Positions 42,358 through 51,811 of a stretch of 64,000 nucleotides of DNA are shown piece by piece (the first letter of the stretch is position 1; the number at the start of each line of letters is the position of its first letter). The translations under genes were made by a program, and so were the position numbers. This DNA is from Micavibrio sp. UBA6139. GTDB taxonomy: Bacteria; Pseudomonadota; Alphaproteobacteria; Micavibrionales; Micavibrionaceae. The stretch lies in assembly GCA_002423285.1 (NCBI GenBank), contig DIVF01000059.1, positions 8,109 through 72,108 of the forward strand, in the 5' to 3' direction. The notes under the pieces are model-generated. The model made no database searches and was not told the origin of the DNA. It saw only the letters and a list, made by a program, of their open reading frames with translations.

Positions 42358-43770
42358 TTACCCTGAAACAGCGCGGATGGCCTGACGATCCACCATCTGG
42401 TCGATCAGGGTTTGCAAGCGGTCGATTTCGGTAATCGCCATCACATCGGCCTTGCGAACTTCATCCTTCTTGGCCGCCTTGCGGGCCGGCATGCAGGCCC
42501 GTTTGAAACCCAGCTTTGCGGCTTCTTTTAAACGTGTATCCGGTTGCGGCACTTGGCGAACCTCCCCGGCCAAACCGACCTCACCAAAAAACACCGTGTC
42601 TGCAGGAACGGGAGAGCCGCTAAAGGCGCTCATAATCGCCGCCGCCACAGCCAGATCGGCGGCGGGTTCATTGATGCGAATACCACCGGCAATGTTCAGG
42701 TAAATATCATTGACCCCCAGCTGCACACCGCACCGCGCCTCCAGCACCGCCAAGATCATTGATAGACGCCCGGAATCATAACCAATCACCGCGCGGCGTG
42801 GTGTCCCAAAGGGGCTGGGGGCGACCAAGGCCTGTACCTCAACCAACAAGGGGCGCGTCCCCTCCAATGCACATAAAACGGCACTGCCCGGAACATCCTG
42901 CTGACGCTGCGCCAGGAAAAGTGCGGATGGATTTTCAACCTGCACCAGACCTTCCTGCGCCATTTCAAAAACACCAATTTCATCGGTGGGGCCAAAACGG
43001 TTTTTAACGGCGCGTAAAATGCGGAATTGATGGCTGCGATCACCTTCAAAATATAAAACTGTATCGACCATATGTTCCAAAACGCGCGGCCCCGCAATTT
43101 GTCCATCCTTGGTCACATGCCCCACAAACAGCACGGTAATATTGCGTTTTTTAGCAATGCGGGTCAGCTCCTGCGCCGCTGTTCTCACCTGCGTCACAGT
43201 GCCCGGTGCGGAATCAACCGTATCAATATGCATAGTTTGAATGGAATCGATGACAACCAACTGCACGGCAGGCGAAGCCGCCTCCAGCGTGGCTGCAATA
43301 TCACGCACATTCGTGGCCGACGCCAATTCAACATGCGCATCAACAAGCCCAAGACGGCTGGCGCGCAAACGCACCTGATCAACCGCTTCCTCGCCCGATA
43401 CATATAAGCACCGCGCCTTGCGCAAACTGAGCGCACACACAACCTGAAGCAATAATGTCGATTTCCCAATCCCCGGATCACCACCGATCAACAATGCTGA
43501 CCCCGGTACCAAACCACCGCCCGTCACCCGGTCAAATTCCGCAATCCCCGTCACCAGACGTGGCAGACGGTTATGATCCTCACCCTTCAAATCACTCAGC
43601 GGTATTACATGACCACCCTTGGCCGTTGGCCCCAGCCCCTTCGGCGCAACCGCCTCCGTCACCTCCTCAACAATGCAATTCCATTCATTACAGGCCTCAC
43701 ATTTCCCCCCCCAACGCGACGAAACCGCCCCGCAAGACTGACAAACAAAAGATGCACGTGATTTAGCCAT
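42358..43770 (-). CDS. radA: DNA repair protein RadA
   Basis: RecA-like branch-migration helicase for recombination intermediates. The 470-residue protein starts MAKSRASFVCQSCG with GGAG upstream. The zinc finger has CQSC and CEAC, the Walker A is GGDPGIGKSTLLLQ, the RadA-specific motif KNRFGPTDEIGVFEM is present, and a Lon-like C-terminal domain follows. The frame stays open upstream into the palindromic element at 43850, but this is chance. Confidence 0.97.
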   Translation of the reverse strand: MAKSRASFVCQSCGAVSSRWGGKCEACNEWNCIVEEVTEAVAPKGLGPTAKGGHVIPLSDLKGEDHNRLPRLVTGIAEFDRVTGGGLVPGSALLIGGDPGIGKSTLLLQVVCALSLRKARCLYVSGEEAVDQVRLRASRLGLVDAHVELASATNVRDIAATLEAASPAVQLVVIDSIQTMHIDTVDSAPGTVTQVRTAAQELTRIAKKRNITVLFVGHVTKDGQIAGPRVLEHMVDTVLYFEGDRSHQFRILRAVKNRFGPTDEIGVFEMAQEGLVQVENPSALFLAQRQQDVPGSAVLCALEGTRPLLVEVQALVAPSPFGTPRRAVIGYDSGRLSMILAVLEARCGVQLGVNDIYLNIAGGIRINEPAADLAVAAAIMSAFSGSPVPADTVFFGEVGLAGEVRQVPQPDTRLKEAAKLGFKRACMPARKAAKKDEVRKADVMAITEIDRLQTLIDQMVDRQAIRAVSG

Positions 43771-43849
43771 GGTGATTCTCCTTGTTACCCCCTCATCATA
43801 AAGGAAAAAGAGAACAAATAAAGAACAAAATGGGGGATTAAACAAGGCG

Positions 43850-43985
43850 AAGGGGGCACGCGCCCCCTTAAACCCCATTCATTTTTTCGAAGCGCCGCAG
43901 GCTAGAGCGAGCTTCATGCAACCCGCAAAACTGGCCTATAGCCTACGGCGCAAAGAATGGGGTTTCAGGGGGGAATCCCCCCTGA
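43850..43985. repeat. Composite palindromic element, copy e
   Basis: Two hairpins (AAGGGGGC/GCCCCCTT at 43850-43869; TCAGGGGGG/CCCCCCTGA at 43965-43985) flank about 95 bases that are themselves an inverted repeat. AACCCCATTC (43871-43880) pairs with GAATGGGGTT (43955-43964), and GCGCCGCAGGCTA (43892-43904) with TAGCCTACGGCGC (43939-43951, one mismatch). The whole unit can fold as one long branched stem. A related, more degenerate copy lies at 51573. It sits between radA and the end of the heparinase gene. Confidence 0.85.
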
Positions 43986-43996
43986 GGAAAAACCGC

Positions 43997-45643
43997 TTAA
44001 ACGCCTTCGCGCTGCAACGCCCATTTCATCTGGGCATAGTCACTGTCCATCGGCAGGGTCAGGACGAGTTGTTTGGTTTTGCGGGGGCGGCAGCCTTCGC
44101 CCAAGTAAACCGAGTTATCCAGTTTCAGCGTTCCGCAGGAATGGGAGAAATGCCAGCCGGAGCCGCCGGGCAGACGCAGGAGCGCTTCTTGCTTGCCACG
44201 GATCAGGGAGACTTGGACGCGTGGATGCAGATGGAAACGGATGGTGGCTTCGACGGGTTTGCTGAGACCAACGGAGCAGGTCAGGGTTTCCTCGCCGCGC
44301 AGATCATGGCCCTGATCGGACAGATACAAGCGGCGGCGATGGGAGATACCGTTTAAGGGAACAAAACCATCATGCACACCATCAATCAGGCAAGCACCAC
44401 CATGTTCTTCGCGGTCCACAACGACGTTGCGGGTGCGGCGGCCAAAATGGCCGTCTTTTCTGATTTCACAGGCATCGCGGTGATCGAGTGTCAAGGCGCA
44501 ATGGGCGGCGGTGCCACGCAGGACTTGGCTCCACTCATTATCCAGCGGATGCGAACCGCAGGAAACAAAGATGCGTTCCTTGCCATAGGAAAATTCAAAG
44601 GCCAGCGGTGCGGCATGGGCGCGGTCATCATGCGGCCAGACAGGGGCACGGCCCACGTCCATCATCAGCAAGCTGCGCCCGGCGGTGGCGCGTTCATAAC
44701 CGCTATCGGGCAGTGATTTTAAAACACGGCCATGGGCATTGGCCAGCATTTGCACCATTTCAATCATCGCTGGATCGCCGAGTTGCGCCCCGTTGAACAA
44801 TGCAAAATGGCGGTCGCTGTAGCGCATAAAGCGAAGGGCTTGTGCCATACGATCAATCGCGTGCTGCACGAAATGCGGCACAGGGTATTGCCCCGATAAC
44901 AACGCGCTGCGGATGTCGATATAGATACGCATCACTTCCAGCAATTGATCTGGCGCGCGGCTGATATGTCCGCCATCGCTGAAAATCTGTTTTGATGTTT
45001 GATCATCGAGAAGATCGAGCGCTTGTTCCAGCCAGTTCTCACGCCCTTCAAACGCCAGACCGGCATAGGCCAGACCACGAATGGCATGAAGCAATGGTAA
45101 GCCCGCTAATGTACCCGGTACAGCACGTGACAAATGACGCGCCTGACGCAGCAAGGACGCCATGTAATTCGTTTGAAAAATTTCATCGGCACTGGCGGCA
45201 AAGAAATCATGCTGTGAAATCCACACAGCGATGCGGCGGCCTGTTAAATCAGCACGCCACGACATTTCATGCCAGCTGTGATAGCGGTCAATCCATGCGG
45301 TCACCATGGCGCGGGCCTGCACACGGCCCTGATCACCGCCCAGCGCCCGCAGATCGCGCAACCATTCAAAGGCGTGAATATGGTTCATCCAGACATCGGA
45401 AATGCCTTTGGGTTCAAAATTACCATCACGCACCGGCAGTTGTTCACCGTGCAGTGAGAAAACGTCCTGGCACAGCCAACGCCCGCGCCCTGAATCACCC
45501 GGCCATGGGTCTGGTGGAATAACCGCCAGACGGTCTGGAATGCTGCCGCCCAAGGTCCATTGATAAAGCGATGTGCCATAGGCTGCCGCTGTGGCCTTGT
45601 GCCGCAAATGATTGAGGGCATGGATCCGCATCAGCATACTCAT
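43997..45643 (-). CDS. Heparinase II/III family protein
   Basis: A 548-residue protein. The N-terminal half is an alpha/alpha toroid-like helical domain (YQWTLGGSIPDRL, WMNHIHAFEWLRDL, GHISRAPDQLLEVM), and the C-terminal half is a beta-sandwich (APLAFEFSYGKERIFVSCG, HCALTLDHRDACEIR, GVHDGFVPLNGISHRRRLYL). This is the layout of heparinase II/III-like polysaccharide lyases. There is no signal peptide. Its ATG overlaps the rpe stop. rsmB-rpe-heparinase is a familiar alphaproteobacterial order; the substrate is unknown. Confidence 0.88.
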   Translation of the reverse strand: MSMLMRIHALNHLRHKATAAAYGTSLYQWTLGGSIPDRLAVIPPDPWPGDSGRGRWLCQDVFSLHGEQLPVRDGNFEPKGISDVWMNHIHAFEWLRDLRALGGDQGRVQARAMVTAWIDRYHSWHEMSWRADLTGRRIAVWISQHDFFAASADEIFQTNYMASLLRQARHLSRAVPGTLAGLPLLHAIRGLAYAGLAFEGRENWLEQALDLLDDQTSKQIFSDGGHISRAPDQLLEVMRIYIDIRSALLSGQYPVPHFVQHAIDRMAQALRFMRYSDRHFALFNGAQLGDPAMIEMVQMLANAHGRVLKSLPDSGYERATAGRSLLMMDVGRAPVWPHDDRAHAAPLAFEFSYGKERIFVSCGSHPLDNEWSQVLRGTAAHCALTLDHRDACEIRKDGHFGRRTRNVVVDREEHGGACLIDGVHDGFVPLNGISHRRRLYLSDQGHDLRGEETLTCSVGLSKPVEATIRFHLHPRVQVSLIRGKQEALLRLPGGSGWHFSHSCGTLKLDNSVYLGEGCRPRKTKQLVLTLPMDSDYAQMKWALQREGV

Positions 45644-46329
45644 GATTGACTCAGCCCTTCATTCAACAGCATTGGCCCACGTAACGCGCGAATATTATCA
45701 GCATAGCGGTCAGCACCGCCTGTAAACACAGCCGTTCCCGCCACCAGCACATCAGCACCCGCCGCCATCGCGGACAGGGCCGTTTGCGGATTGATGCCGC
45801 CATCGACTTCCAGATCAATGGCGCGGCCTGTGGCCTGAATGCGGGCACGAACAGCGCGGATTTTATCTTCCAGTGGAATATAGGATTGTCCGCCAAAACC
45901 GGGATTGACCGTCATCACCAAAATCAGATCAACCAGATCCATTAAATGATCGAGCGTATCAACAGGTGTTGCCGGGTTCAGCGCAATGCCAGCCTTTTTG
46001 CCCAGCGCGCGAATGGTCTGCAAACTTTTGTGAACATGGGGGCCGGATTCAGGATGGATGGTGATGATATCAGCCCCGGCCTTCGCGAACCCTTCCAGAT
46101 AGGGATCAGCGGGGGAGATCATCAAATGCACATCGAACACTTTCGCGCTGTGCGGGCGGATGGCTTTTACGACATTGGAACCAATGGTCAGGTTCGGGAC
46201 AAAATGTCCGTCCATGACGTCGATATGAATATAATCGGCCCCGGCGGCATCAATGGCCCGTACCTCCTCACCCAGACGGGCAAAATCGGCAGACAGAATC
46301 GACGGTGCGATGCGGACGGATTGGGGCAT
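45640..46329 (-). CDS. rpe: Ribulose-phosphate 3-epimerase
   Basis: TIM-barrel enzyme of the pentose phosphate pathway that interconverts ribulose 5-phosphate and xylulose 5-phosphate. The 229 residues begin MPQSVRIAPSILSADFARLG, with HIDVMDGHFVPNLTIG, VMTVNPGFGGQSYI and EVDGGINPQTA as catalytic and phosphate-binding segments. The ATG at 46329 is the family start; the frame stays open upstream by chance. Confidence 0.97.
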   Translation of the reverse strand: MPQSVRIAPSILSADFARLGEEVRAIDAAGADYIHIDVMDGHFVPNLTIGSNVVKAIRPHSAKVFDVHLMISPADPYLEGFAKAGADIITIHPESGPHVHKSLQTIRALGKKAGIALNPATPVDTLDHLMDLVDLILVMTVNPGFGGQSYIPLEDKIRAVRARIQATGRAIDLEVDGGINPQTALSAMAAGADVLVAGTAVFTGGADRYADNIRALRGPMLLNEGLSQS

Positions 46330-46488
46330 GATTTTATTAAGGCATTGCTTTTGAAAGGAAACGTTTGAACCAGAGCGGTCCAGAGCGATTGATATGGGGG
46401 CAAACGACGCACCCATGAATGAGCATAACAGAAAGATTCTGGCATTTCACCCCCGCATTGAGTGAACTTCACCAAGATTTAGAGAGAT

Positions 46489-47829
46489 TTACACCCGAAC
46501 GAGTCGTGCGATATAGAACCCATCTGAGCCGCCATAGGCCGCCATCTCGCCGGGCAGGACCCGAACATCACCATCCGGGGTAATTGCGCCGTCTAAACCA
46601 CCAATTTCAGCAGCAGAAATGGGTTTACGGGCCATTTTACCCTTGTTCCGGGCCAAAAACGCCTCAATTTGCCGCTCCCCTTCCGCTTTTTGCAGGGAAC
46701 AGGTGCAATAAATGAGGATTCCACCCGGTGCGAGCATCAAAACAGCGTTATCCAGCATCCGGGCTTGCAGATCAGCCAGATTATTCTGGTCCTGCGGCCC
46801 TTTCAGGGCCATGACATCGGGGTGACGGCGAATGGTCCCGGTGGCGGTACAAGGCGCATCCAGCAAAATCGCCATGACCGGGTCGCGCGGCAGCCACACG
46901 GCGGCATCCGCCGTTTCGCATTTCACCTGATCTTCTAGATTGAGGCGGATCATATTTTCTTCTAAACGCTTCAGGCGTTTTGCCGAACGGTCGAGCGCCA
47001 GAACACTCGCCCCCGCCGCCGCCAGCTGCGCGGTCTTACCGCCCGGTGCCGCGCACAGATCAATCACATGCACACCGTTCAAATCGCCAAATAATTTTGC
47101 AGGCAGGGCAGCAGATGAATCTTGCACCCACCACACACCGTCCTCAAAACCGGGCAGCTCAATCACTGACCCACCGGGCTCCCGGCGCAATGACCCGGTT
47201 GGTAGAATTGTTGCCTCCAAGGCTTGCGCCCAGTAGTCACGCTCCGCCGGAATTTTTACCGTGATGTCGAGGGCCGCCTCCCCCAGATTGGCCAGACCAA
47301 TTTCAGCGGCTGTGCGAAGCCCATAATCATCGACCCAGGATTTCAAAAGCCATTCCGGAATATTAAGGCGCGATTCATCCTGACGCGACAGCCATTCCTG
47401 CCCCTCGCGCGTGATCCGGCGCAGAATGGCATTCACAAAACCCTTCTGCCGCTGCATGCCGCGCAATTCTGCAATTTCAACGGCTGTATTCACAGCGGCA
47501 TGATCCGGCACATTCATAAAGAGAATTTGTGCCACACCCATGCGCAACAAATGGTGCAAAAGCAGTGGTTGCGGCAACGGGCGGCGATCCCCGGCTTGAT
47601 AAATCAGATCATCAATCTGGCCCAGACGGCGCAAGGTTGTGGAAACCACCATACGCACAAAGCCACGATCACGCGGCGAGAGCATCGGCAAATCGCGGCT
47701 GTCATCCAGCGCCTGATCCAACGGGACTTTCCGTGACAACACTGTTTCCAGTAACGTCAAAGCCACCTGACGCGCCAGCAGGCTGTCATCATGGGATACA
47801 TCGTCGCCGTATAGATCCGCCTGATTCAT
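46489..47829 (-). CDS. rsmB: 16S rRNA (cytosine-C5)-methyltransferase, RsmB type
   Basis: SAM-dependent methyltransferase of the NOL1/NOP2/Sun family, modifying C967 in the E. coli enzyme. The N-terminal NusB-like domain (residues about 15-150) is clear, with LPMLSPRDRGFVRMV. The catalytic domain has DLCAAPGGKTAQLA, DAPCTATGTIRRHPD and ILIYCTCSLQKAEGE with two catalytic Cys. The 446 residues are a normal length. It follows a chorismate mutase gene after two bases. Confidence 0.95.
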   Translation of the reverse strand: MNQADLYGDDVSHDDSLLARQVALTLLETVLSRKVPLDQALDDSRDLPMLSPRDRGFVRMVVSTTLRRLGQIDDLIYQAGDRRPLPQPLLLHHLLRMGVAQILFMNVPDHAAVNTAVEIAELRGMQRQKGFVNAILRRITREGQEWLSRQDESRLNIPEWLLKSWVDDYGLRTAAEIGLANLGEAALDITVKIPAERDYWAQALEATILPTGSLRREPGGSVIELPGFEDGVWWVQDSSAALPAKLFGDLNGVHVIDLCAAPGGKTAQLAAAGASVLALDRSAKRLKRLEENMIRLNLEDQVKCETADAAVWLPRDPVMAILLDAPCTATGTIRRHPDVMALKGPQDQNNLADLQARMLDNAVLMLAPGGILIYCTCSLQKAEGERQIEAFLARNKGKMARKPISAAEIGGLDGAITPDGDVRVLPGEMAAYGGSDGFYIARLVRV

Positions 47830-47831
47830 TC

Positions 47832-48116
47832 TTACGCTGCTTCCCCACGTTTAATCTGTTCTTCCAATTCGCAACTATAGGCAATCAATGTCGCATAAAG
47901 CGTACGGACAATTTCAGGGTCAACGCCCTTGGACGCAGCGCGGTCGGCATTGCGTTCACGCACCTGATCGACGCGGTCCTGCAACGTGGCGGGGATGCCG
48001 TGTTCGGCCTTTAAATGCCCAACTTCACGGATAATGCCGATGCGTTCCACCAGCAGATCGACGATTTTATCATCCAGCGCGTCAATGCGCGCGCGATAAG
48101 GTTTCAAGATTTCCAT
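47832..48116 (-). CDS. Chorismate mutase, AroQ type
   Basis: A 94-residue, all-helical protein of the AroQ/PheA-N fold that converts chorismate to prephenate. The pattern PYRARIDALDDKIVDLLVERI, then EVGHLKAEHG and RVDQVRERN, matches the family, including the Arg and Lys that bind the substrate. It lies two bases upstream of rsmB, probably in one operon. Confidence 0.92.
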   Translation of the reverse strand: MEILKPYRARIDALDDKIVDLLVERIGIIREVGHLKAEHGIPATLQDRVDQVRERNADRAASKGVDPEIVRTLYATLIAYSCELEEQIKRGEAA

Positions 48117-48179
48117 GATGGTCCTTTGCTGTGCGGCGATATATCGGGGGTGATCTTAAAAGGACGCGGAGATAAAAGC

Positions 48180-48203
48180 AAAACCCGCCATGAACCGGGT
48201 TTT
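48180..48203. terminator. Hairpin terminator between the TIKI/EreA-like gene and chorismate mutase
   Basis: AAAACCCG (48180-48187), loop CCATGAAC, CGGGTTTT (48196-48203). It lies 12 bases after the TIKI/EreA-like gene stop. On the minus strand it is followed by GCTTTTATC. Confidence 0.7.
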
Positions 48204-48214
48204 TATATTTTAAA

Positions 48215-49252
48215 TCAGCAATTTAGCTCCGCCAGCCATGCCGGACCCTGCTGGACCAGGGTATTGATAACATCCTTATGCGCCAGGGTGTTCTTTTCAA
48301 AGACACTGAACTGCACCCCCGAATGGGCGGCAACTTTTTGAATAAAGCCGGCTTCGTCTGCAGAACTGGCGTTAAAACTTTCATCGCTTAAATTAACAAG
48401 CGTCACGCTTCGCGCGAAAAACGGCTTGGCCCCCTGCGGGAGTGCTGACACATCTTCACCGTAACAAGTGAGGACGGGAATAGTAGCCACCCCAGCATCT
48501 TCAAAAATTGCAGCTAGGCTGTGCTGAGATGCACACCCATCACCACGAAAACCATAGACATGGTCGGCCCCGCAATGATGGACATAGATTGTGGCGCCAG
48601 AATCTTGAATATGCTTCATGGTGTTTTGCACCATCACGACATTACGCAAGGCCAAACCCATATTTGATGCCGCCGGAATTATATCTGTGGGAATCCCGCG
48701 TGGTGCACATTGTTCAATAATGGCGCGGGTTAACGGGTCATGGTCATTCAGCGTCATCGTGTCATAATTCATCGCCGCATCGTTGAAGCGCGTGGAAAGC
48801 GCCTTGTCGCGGCAGAAATTAAAAAACGTGTCGCTGGTGACAGGTGCGTTTTCCAAGGTCAGGGCAGCCAGTGATAGCGTCAACCCCCGCTGCCCATCGA
48901 AATCATTTCGTATGAGGGCAGGATAATCTGCCGGGGTAACTTTAAACCCAGAGGATTCCAGCAAGGTGCCAAAACCATCATGGGGATATTCAAGACCGCA
49001 GGCAATTTTGGAATTTGGATCCTGTGACAGGGTGTCCAGCAGCATGGCCTGCAATAGCTTCGTCACCGGGCGCATGTGGTATTCGCCAAGCAGTATGACG
49101 ACAGGCTGGCCTGATCTTAAGTTACGGCTGACAGCCTCAACCCGGGCCAGAATATGGTCATGGGCCGGGCGCAGGTCTAATGGGTCCGCGACGCAATCCA
49201 CCACCACCCCACCCGATTCCCGTACATCATCCAGCGTCATGACATTTTCCAT
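48215..49252 (-). CDS. Hypothetical protein, possible TIKI/EreA-ChaN-like fold
   Basis: A 345-residue soluble protein without signal peptide. VVILLGEYHMRPVTKLLQA recalls the GE-x-H core of the TIKI/EreA/ChaN superfamily. Later IACGLEYPHDG and YVHHCGADHVYGF would fit the further acid and histidine positions of such metal-dependent hydrolases. This is an inference from motif spacing. Gly/His-rich loops are frequent. It stands alone between terminators. Confidence 0.6.
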   Translation of the reverse strand: MENVMTLDDVRESGGVVVDCVADPLDLRPAHDHILARVEAVSRNLRSGQPVVILLGEYHMRPVTKLLQAMLLDTLSQDPNSKIACGLEYPHDGFGTLLESSGFKVTPADYPALIRNDFDGQRGLTLSLAALTLENAPVTSDTFFNFCRDKALSTRFNDAAMNYDTMTLNDHDPLTRAIIEQCAPRGIPTDIIPAASNMGLALRNVVMVQNTMKHIQDSGATIYVHHCGADHVYGFRGDGCASQHSLAAIFEDAGVATIPVLTCYGEDVSALPQGAKPFFARSVTLVNLSDESFNASSADEAGFIQKVAAHSGVQFSVFEKNTLAHKDVINTLVQQGPAWLAELNC

Positions 49253-49350
49253 ACGTCAAATTCCCATAATGCGCATTACAATGTCAAGGAATTGAAAAGA
49301 AAACGAATTTTTTCTTTTCAAAGGGACCACAAATCTCCATATTACGCCCC

Positions 49351-49536
49351 ATGTCCAAACCAGACCCAAAAGCCAATCAAGAAGCCACCCACCAAGTGGC
49401 GACCGTTGAGATTCCACCCCCCGATAACCCATCGGGTGCGAAGACACCATTGCCGCCGGAATTCGGCGGGCGCAAGGGGCCAGAGGCCACGCGCTATGGT
49501 GACTGGGAAAATGATGGCAAATGCGTGGATTTCTAA
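49351..49536 (+). CDS. DUF1674 protein (SDHAF4-like)
   Basis: A 61-residue protein. The C-terminal EFGGRKGPEATRYGDWENDG followed by KCVDF is the DUF1674 signature, shared with mitochondrial succinate dehydrogenase assembly factor 4, which binds the flavoprotein subunit during assembly. The N-terminus is Pro-rich and disordered. It is a separate small gene upstream of typA; no sdh genes are in the window. Confidence 0.92.
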   Translation: MSKPDPKANQEATHQVATVEIPPPDNPSGAKTPLPPEFGGRKGPEATRYGDWENDGKCVDF

Positions 49537-49638
49537 CGCTTTAGACCGCATTGCATCACTATTTTCTGGCTATTTACCGGGGTTTCTTGTACTAGAAACC
49601 CAAATTTCAACCCTTTTTAGATTGATTGTGTATTCCAT

Positions 49639-51486
49639 ATGGCTGTCGAGAACCTTCGTAACATTGCAATTATTGCCCACGTTGACCATGGCAAAACAAC
49701 CCTGGTCGATACCATCCTGCAACAATCCGGGACTTTCCGCGAAAACCAGCAAATGGTTGAACGCGCGATGGACTCCAACGATCTTGAAAAAGAACGCGGC
49801 ATTACCATTCTGGCGAAATGTACCGCCGTTCAGTGGAAAGATTACCGCGTCAACGTCATCGACACCCCCGGCCACGCCGATTTCGGTGGTGAAGTTGAGC
49901 GGATCATGAACATGGCGGATGGCGTTTTGCTGCTGGTCGATTCTGCAGAATCCGTTCTGCCGCAAACCAAATTCGTTCTGGGCAAAGCCCTGAAAAAAGG
50001 CCTGCGCCCGATTGTTGTCATCAACAAGATCGACCGTCATGACGCCCGCCCGGACGAAGTTCTGGATGAGGTTTTTGACCTGTTCGTGTCCCTGGATGCC
50101 AATGACGAACAGCTGGACTTCCCGGTTGTTTACGCATCGGGCCGTGATGGCTGGGCCGCCCTGTCCCTTGATGATCCACGCGAAAGCCTGGCCCCATTGA
50201 TGGATCTGGTTGTATCCCACGTTCCAGCACCGGGCCTGGACCCAGACGCACCATTCACAATGCTGGCAACGCTTTTGGACCGTGACCCCTATCTGGGCCG
50301 CGTTCTGACAGGCCGCGTTACATCAGGCCGCGCCAAGATCAACATGGCTGTAAAAGCCATCAACCTTGACGGCAAACAAATTGAAAACTTCCGCCTGACC
50401 AAATTGCTATCCTATAAAGGTCTGCAACGCGTTCCAGTGGATATCGTTGAAGCAGGCGACATTATCTGTGTTGCCGGTATGGTGAACACATCGGTGGCCG
50501 ATACCATCTGCGATCTGTCCGTAACAGAGCCAGTGAAATCCACCCCGGTTGATCCGCCGACAATGTCCATCACCATCACCGTGAACGATTCACCTTATGC
50601 TGGTACGGAAGGCAAAAAGCTGACCTCCACCATGATCCGCGAGCGTCTGTTCACCGAAGGCGAAACAAACGTTGCGATCCGCGTGACCGAATCCGCGAAC
50701 CGCGATGCGTTTGAAGTGGCTGGCCGTGGCGAATTGCAATTGGGCGTTCTGATTGAAAACATGCGCCGTGAAGGGTTCGAACTCTCCGTATCCCGCCCAC
50801 GCGTTCTGTACAAAAAGGACGAAGAAGGCAATACGCTGGAACCATACGAAGAAGTGTTCTGCGACGTGGATGAGGAATATACCGGCGTGGTCGTTGATAA
50901 AATGACCCAGCGTAAGGCTGAAATGACCGATATGCGTCCATCCGGTGCCGGCAAGACCCGTATCACGTTCAAAGCCCCGTCCCGTGGCCTGATCGGCTAT
51001 CAGGGCCAGTTCCTGACCGATACACGCGGCACAGGCGTTATGAACCGCCTGTTCCACTCCTACGGCCCATACAAGGGCGATATGCAGGGCCGTCACTACG
51101 GTGCTCTGATCTCCACCGATAAGGGTGATGCCGTCGCCTATGCGATCTTCAACCTGCAAGACCGTGGCACCATGTTCATTGGTTCTGGCGACCGCGTCTA
51201 TCAAGGCATGATCGTTGGTGAAAACAGCCGTGATAACGATCTGGACATTAACGTTCTGAAAGCCAAACAGCTGACAAACGTTCGTGCATCAGGCAAGGAC
51301 GAGGCCACAACACTGGTCCCGCCACGCAAGATGAGCCTGGAAGACATGATCGCCTATATCAACGACGACGAGCTGGTCGAAGTGACACCGAAATCCTTGC
51401 GCCTGCGTAAGAAGCATCTGTCACCAAACGAGCGCGAACTGGCCAAGAAAAAAGTCAACAAGGAAAAGGAAATGGGCGTAGCCTAA
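49639..51486 (+). CDS. typA: Ribosome-associated GTPase TypA/BipA
   Basis: Translational GTPase that acts in ribosome assembly and stress adaptation. The 615-residue protein has the G1 motif AHVDHGKTTLVD, G2 region KERGITILAK, G3 DTPGHADFGGEVER and G4 NKIDRHDARP. The EF-G-like domains III and V and the TypA-specific C-terminal domain (PRKMSLEDMIAYINDDE, then KKHLSPNER) are intact. A strong terminator follows its stop. Confidence 0.98.
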   Translation: MAVENLRNIAIIAHVDHGKTTLVDTILQQSGTFRENQQMVERAMDSNDLEKERGITILAKCTAVQWKDYRVNVIDTPGHADFGGEVERIMNMADGVLLLVDSAESVLPQTKFVLGKALKKGLRPIVVINKIDRHDARPDEVLDEVFDLFVSLDANDEQLDFPVVYASGRDGWAALSLDDPRESLAPLMDLVVSHVPAPGLDPDAPFTMLATLLDRDPYLGRVLTGRVTSGRAKINMAVKAINLDGKQIENFRLTKLLSYKGLQRVPVDIVEAGDIICVAGMVNTSVADTICDLSVTEPVKSTPVDPPTMSITITVNDSPYAGTEGKKLTSTMIRERLFTEGETNVAIRVTESANRDAFEVAGRGELQLGVLIENMRREGFELSVSRPRVLYKKDEEGNTLEPYEEVFCDVDEEYTGVVVDKMTQRKAEMTDMRPSGAGKTRITFKAPSRGLIGYQGQFLTDTRGTGVMNRLFHSYGPYKGDMQGRHYGALISTDKGDAVAYAIFNLQDRGTMFIGSGDRVYQGMIVGENSRDNDLDINVLKAKQLTNVRASGKDEATTLVPPRKMSLEDMIAYINDDELVEVTPKSLRLRKKHLSPNERELAKKKVNKEKEMGVA

Positions 51487-51513
51487 TCCTTCCACCCTTC
51501 TAAACCATTCATA

Positions 51514-51546
51514 AACCCGGGGCCTTTAGCGCCCCGGGTTTTTTAT
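51514..51546 (+). terminator. Intrinsic terminator after typA
   Basis: AACCCGGGGC (51514-51523), seven-base loop, GCCCCGGGTT (51531-51540), then six further T/A bases (TTTTAT). Confidence 0.9.
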
Positions 51547-51572
51547 TGCCCGTAATGGATCAGAGTAAAGAC

Positions 51573-51719
51573 CTAAGGGGGCATTGCCCCCTTAGAAACC
51601 CCGTGCCTTTTGCCCAGCCCTATGCGCAAGACAGCCCAGCAGGGTGTTAACATCGCGTTCGCCTATTACCTGCGGCGCAAGGGCAAGCATACGGGCTTCA
51701 AGGGGGCAATCGCCCCCTT
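51573..51719. repeat. Composite palindromic element, copy f
   Basis: Left hairpin CTAAGGGGGC/GCCCCCTTAG (51573-51595) and right hairpin AAGGGGGC/GCCCCCTT (51700-51719) flank about 105 bases. The inner flanks are again imperfectly inverted (GCCCCCTTAGAAACCCCGT against ACGGGCTTCAAGGGGGC). The right half carries CCTATTACCTGCGGCGCAA, close to CCTATAGCCTACGGCGCAA in copy e. It lies between the convergent typA and helicase genes, just after the typA terminator. Confidence 0.82.
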
Positions 51720-51756
51720 AAAGCCTTCCGATCCTTTCCCCCTGATTTTGAACAAG

Positions 51757-51792
51757 AAAAAGCCGGAGTGGGGTAAACCGCTCCGGCTTTTT
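51757..51792 (-). terminator. Intrinsic terminator after the DEAD-box helicase gene
   Basis: AAAAAGCCGGAG (51757-51768) pairs with CTCCGGCTTTTT (51781-51792) around a 12-base loop; T-rich ends on both strands suggest bidirectional use. Confidence 0.88.
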
Positions 51793-51811
51793 GGATGTCT
51801 TTGTTTAGTTC

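Noticed and set aside
43916..44356. Plus-strand frame running out of composite element e
   Set aside because: It is antisense to the heparinase gene. Its first part translates the repeat itself, and a similar peptide (AYxLRRK) also arises from copy f, so it reflects shared repeat DNA and not a gene.
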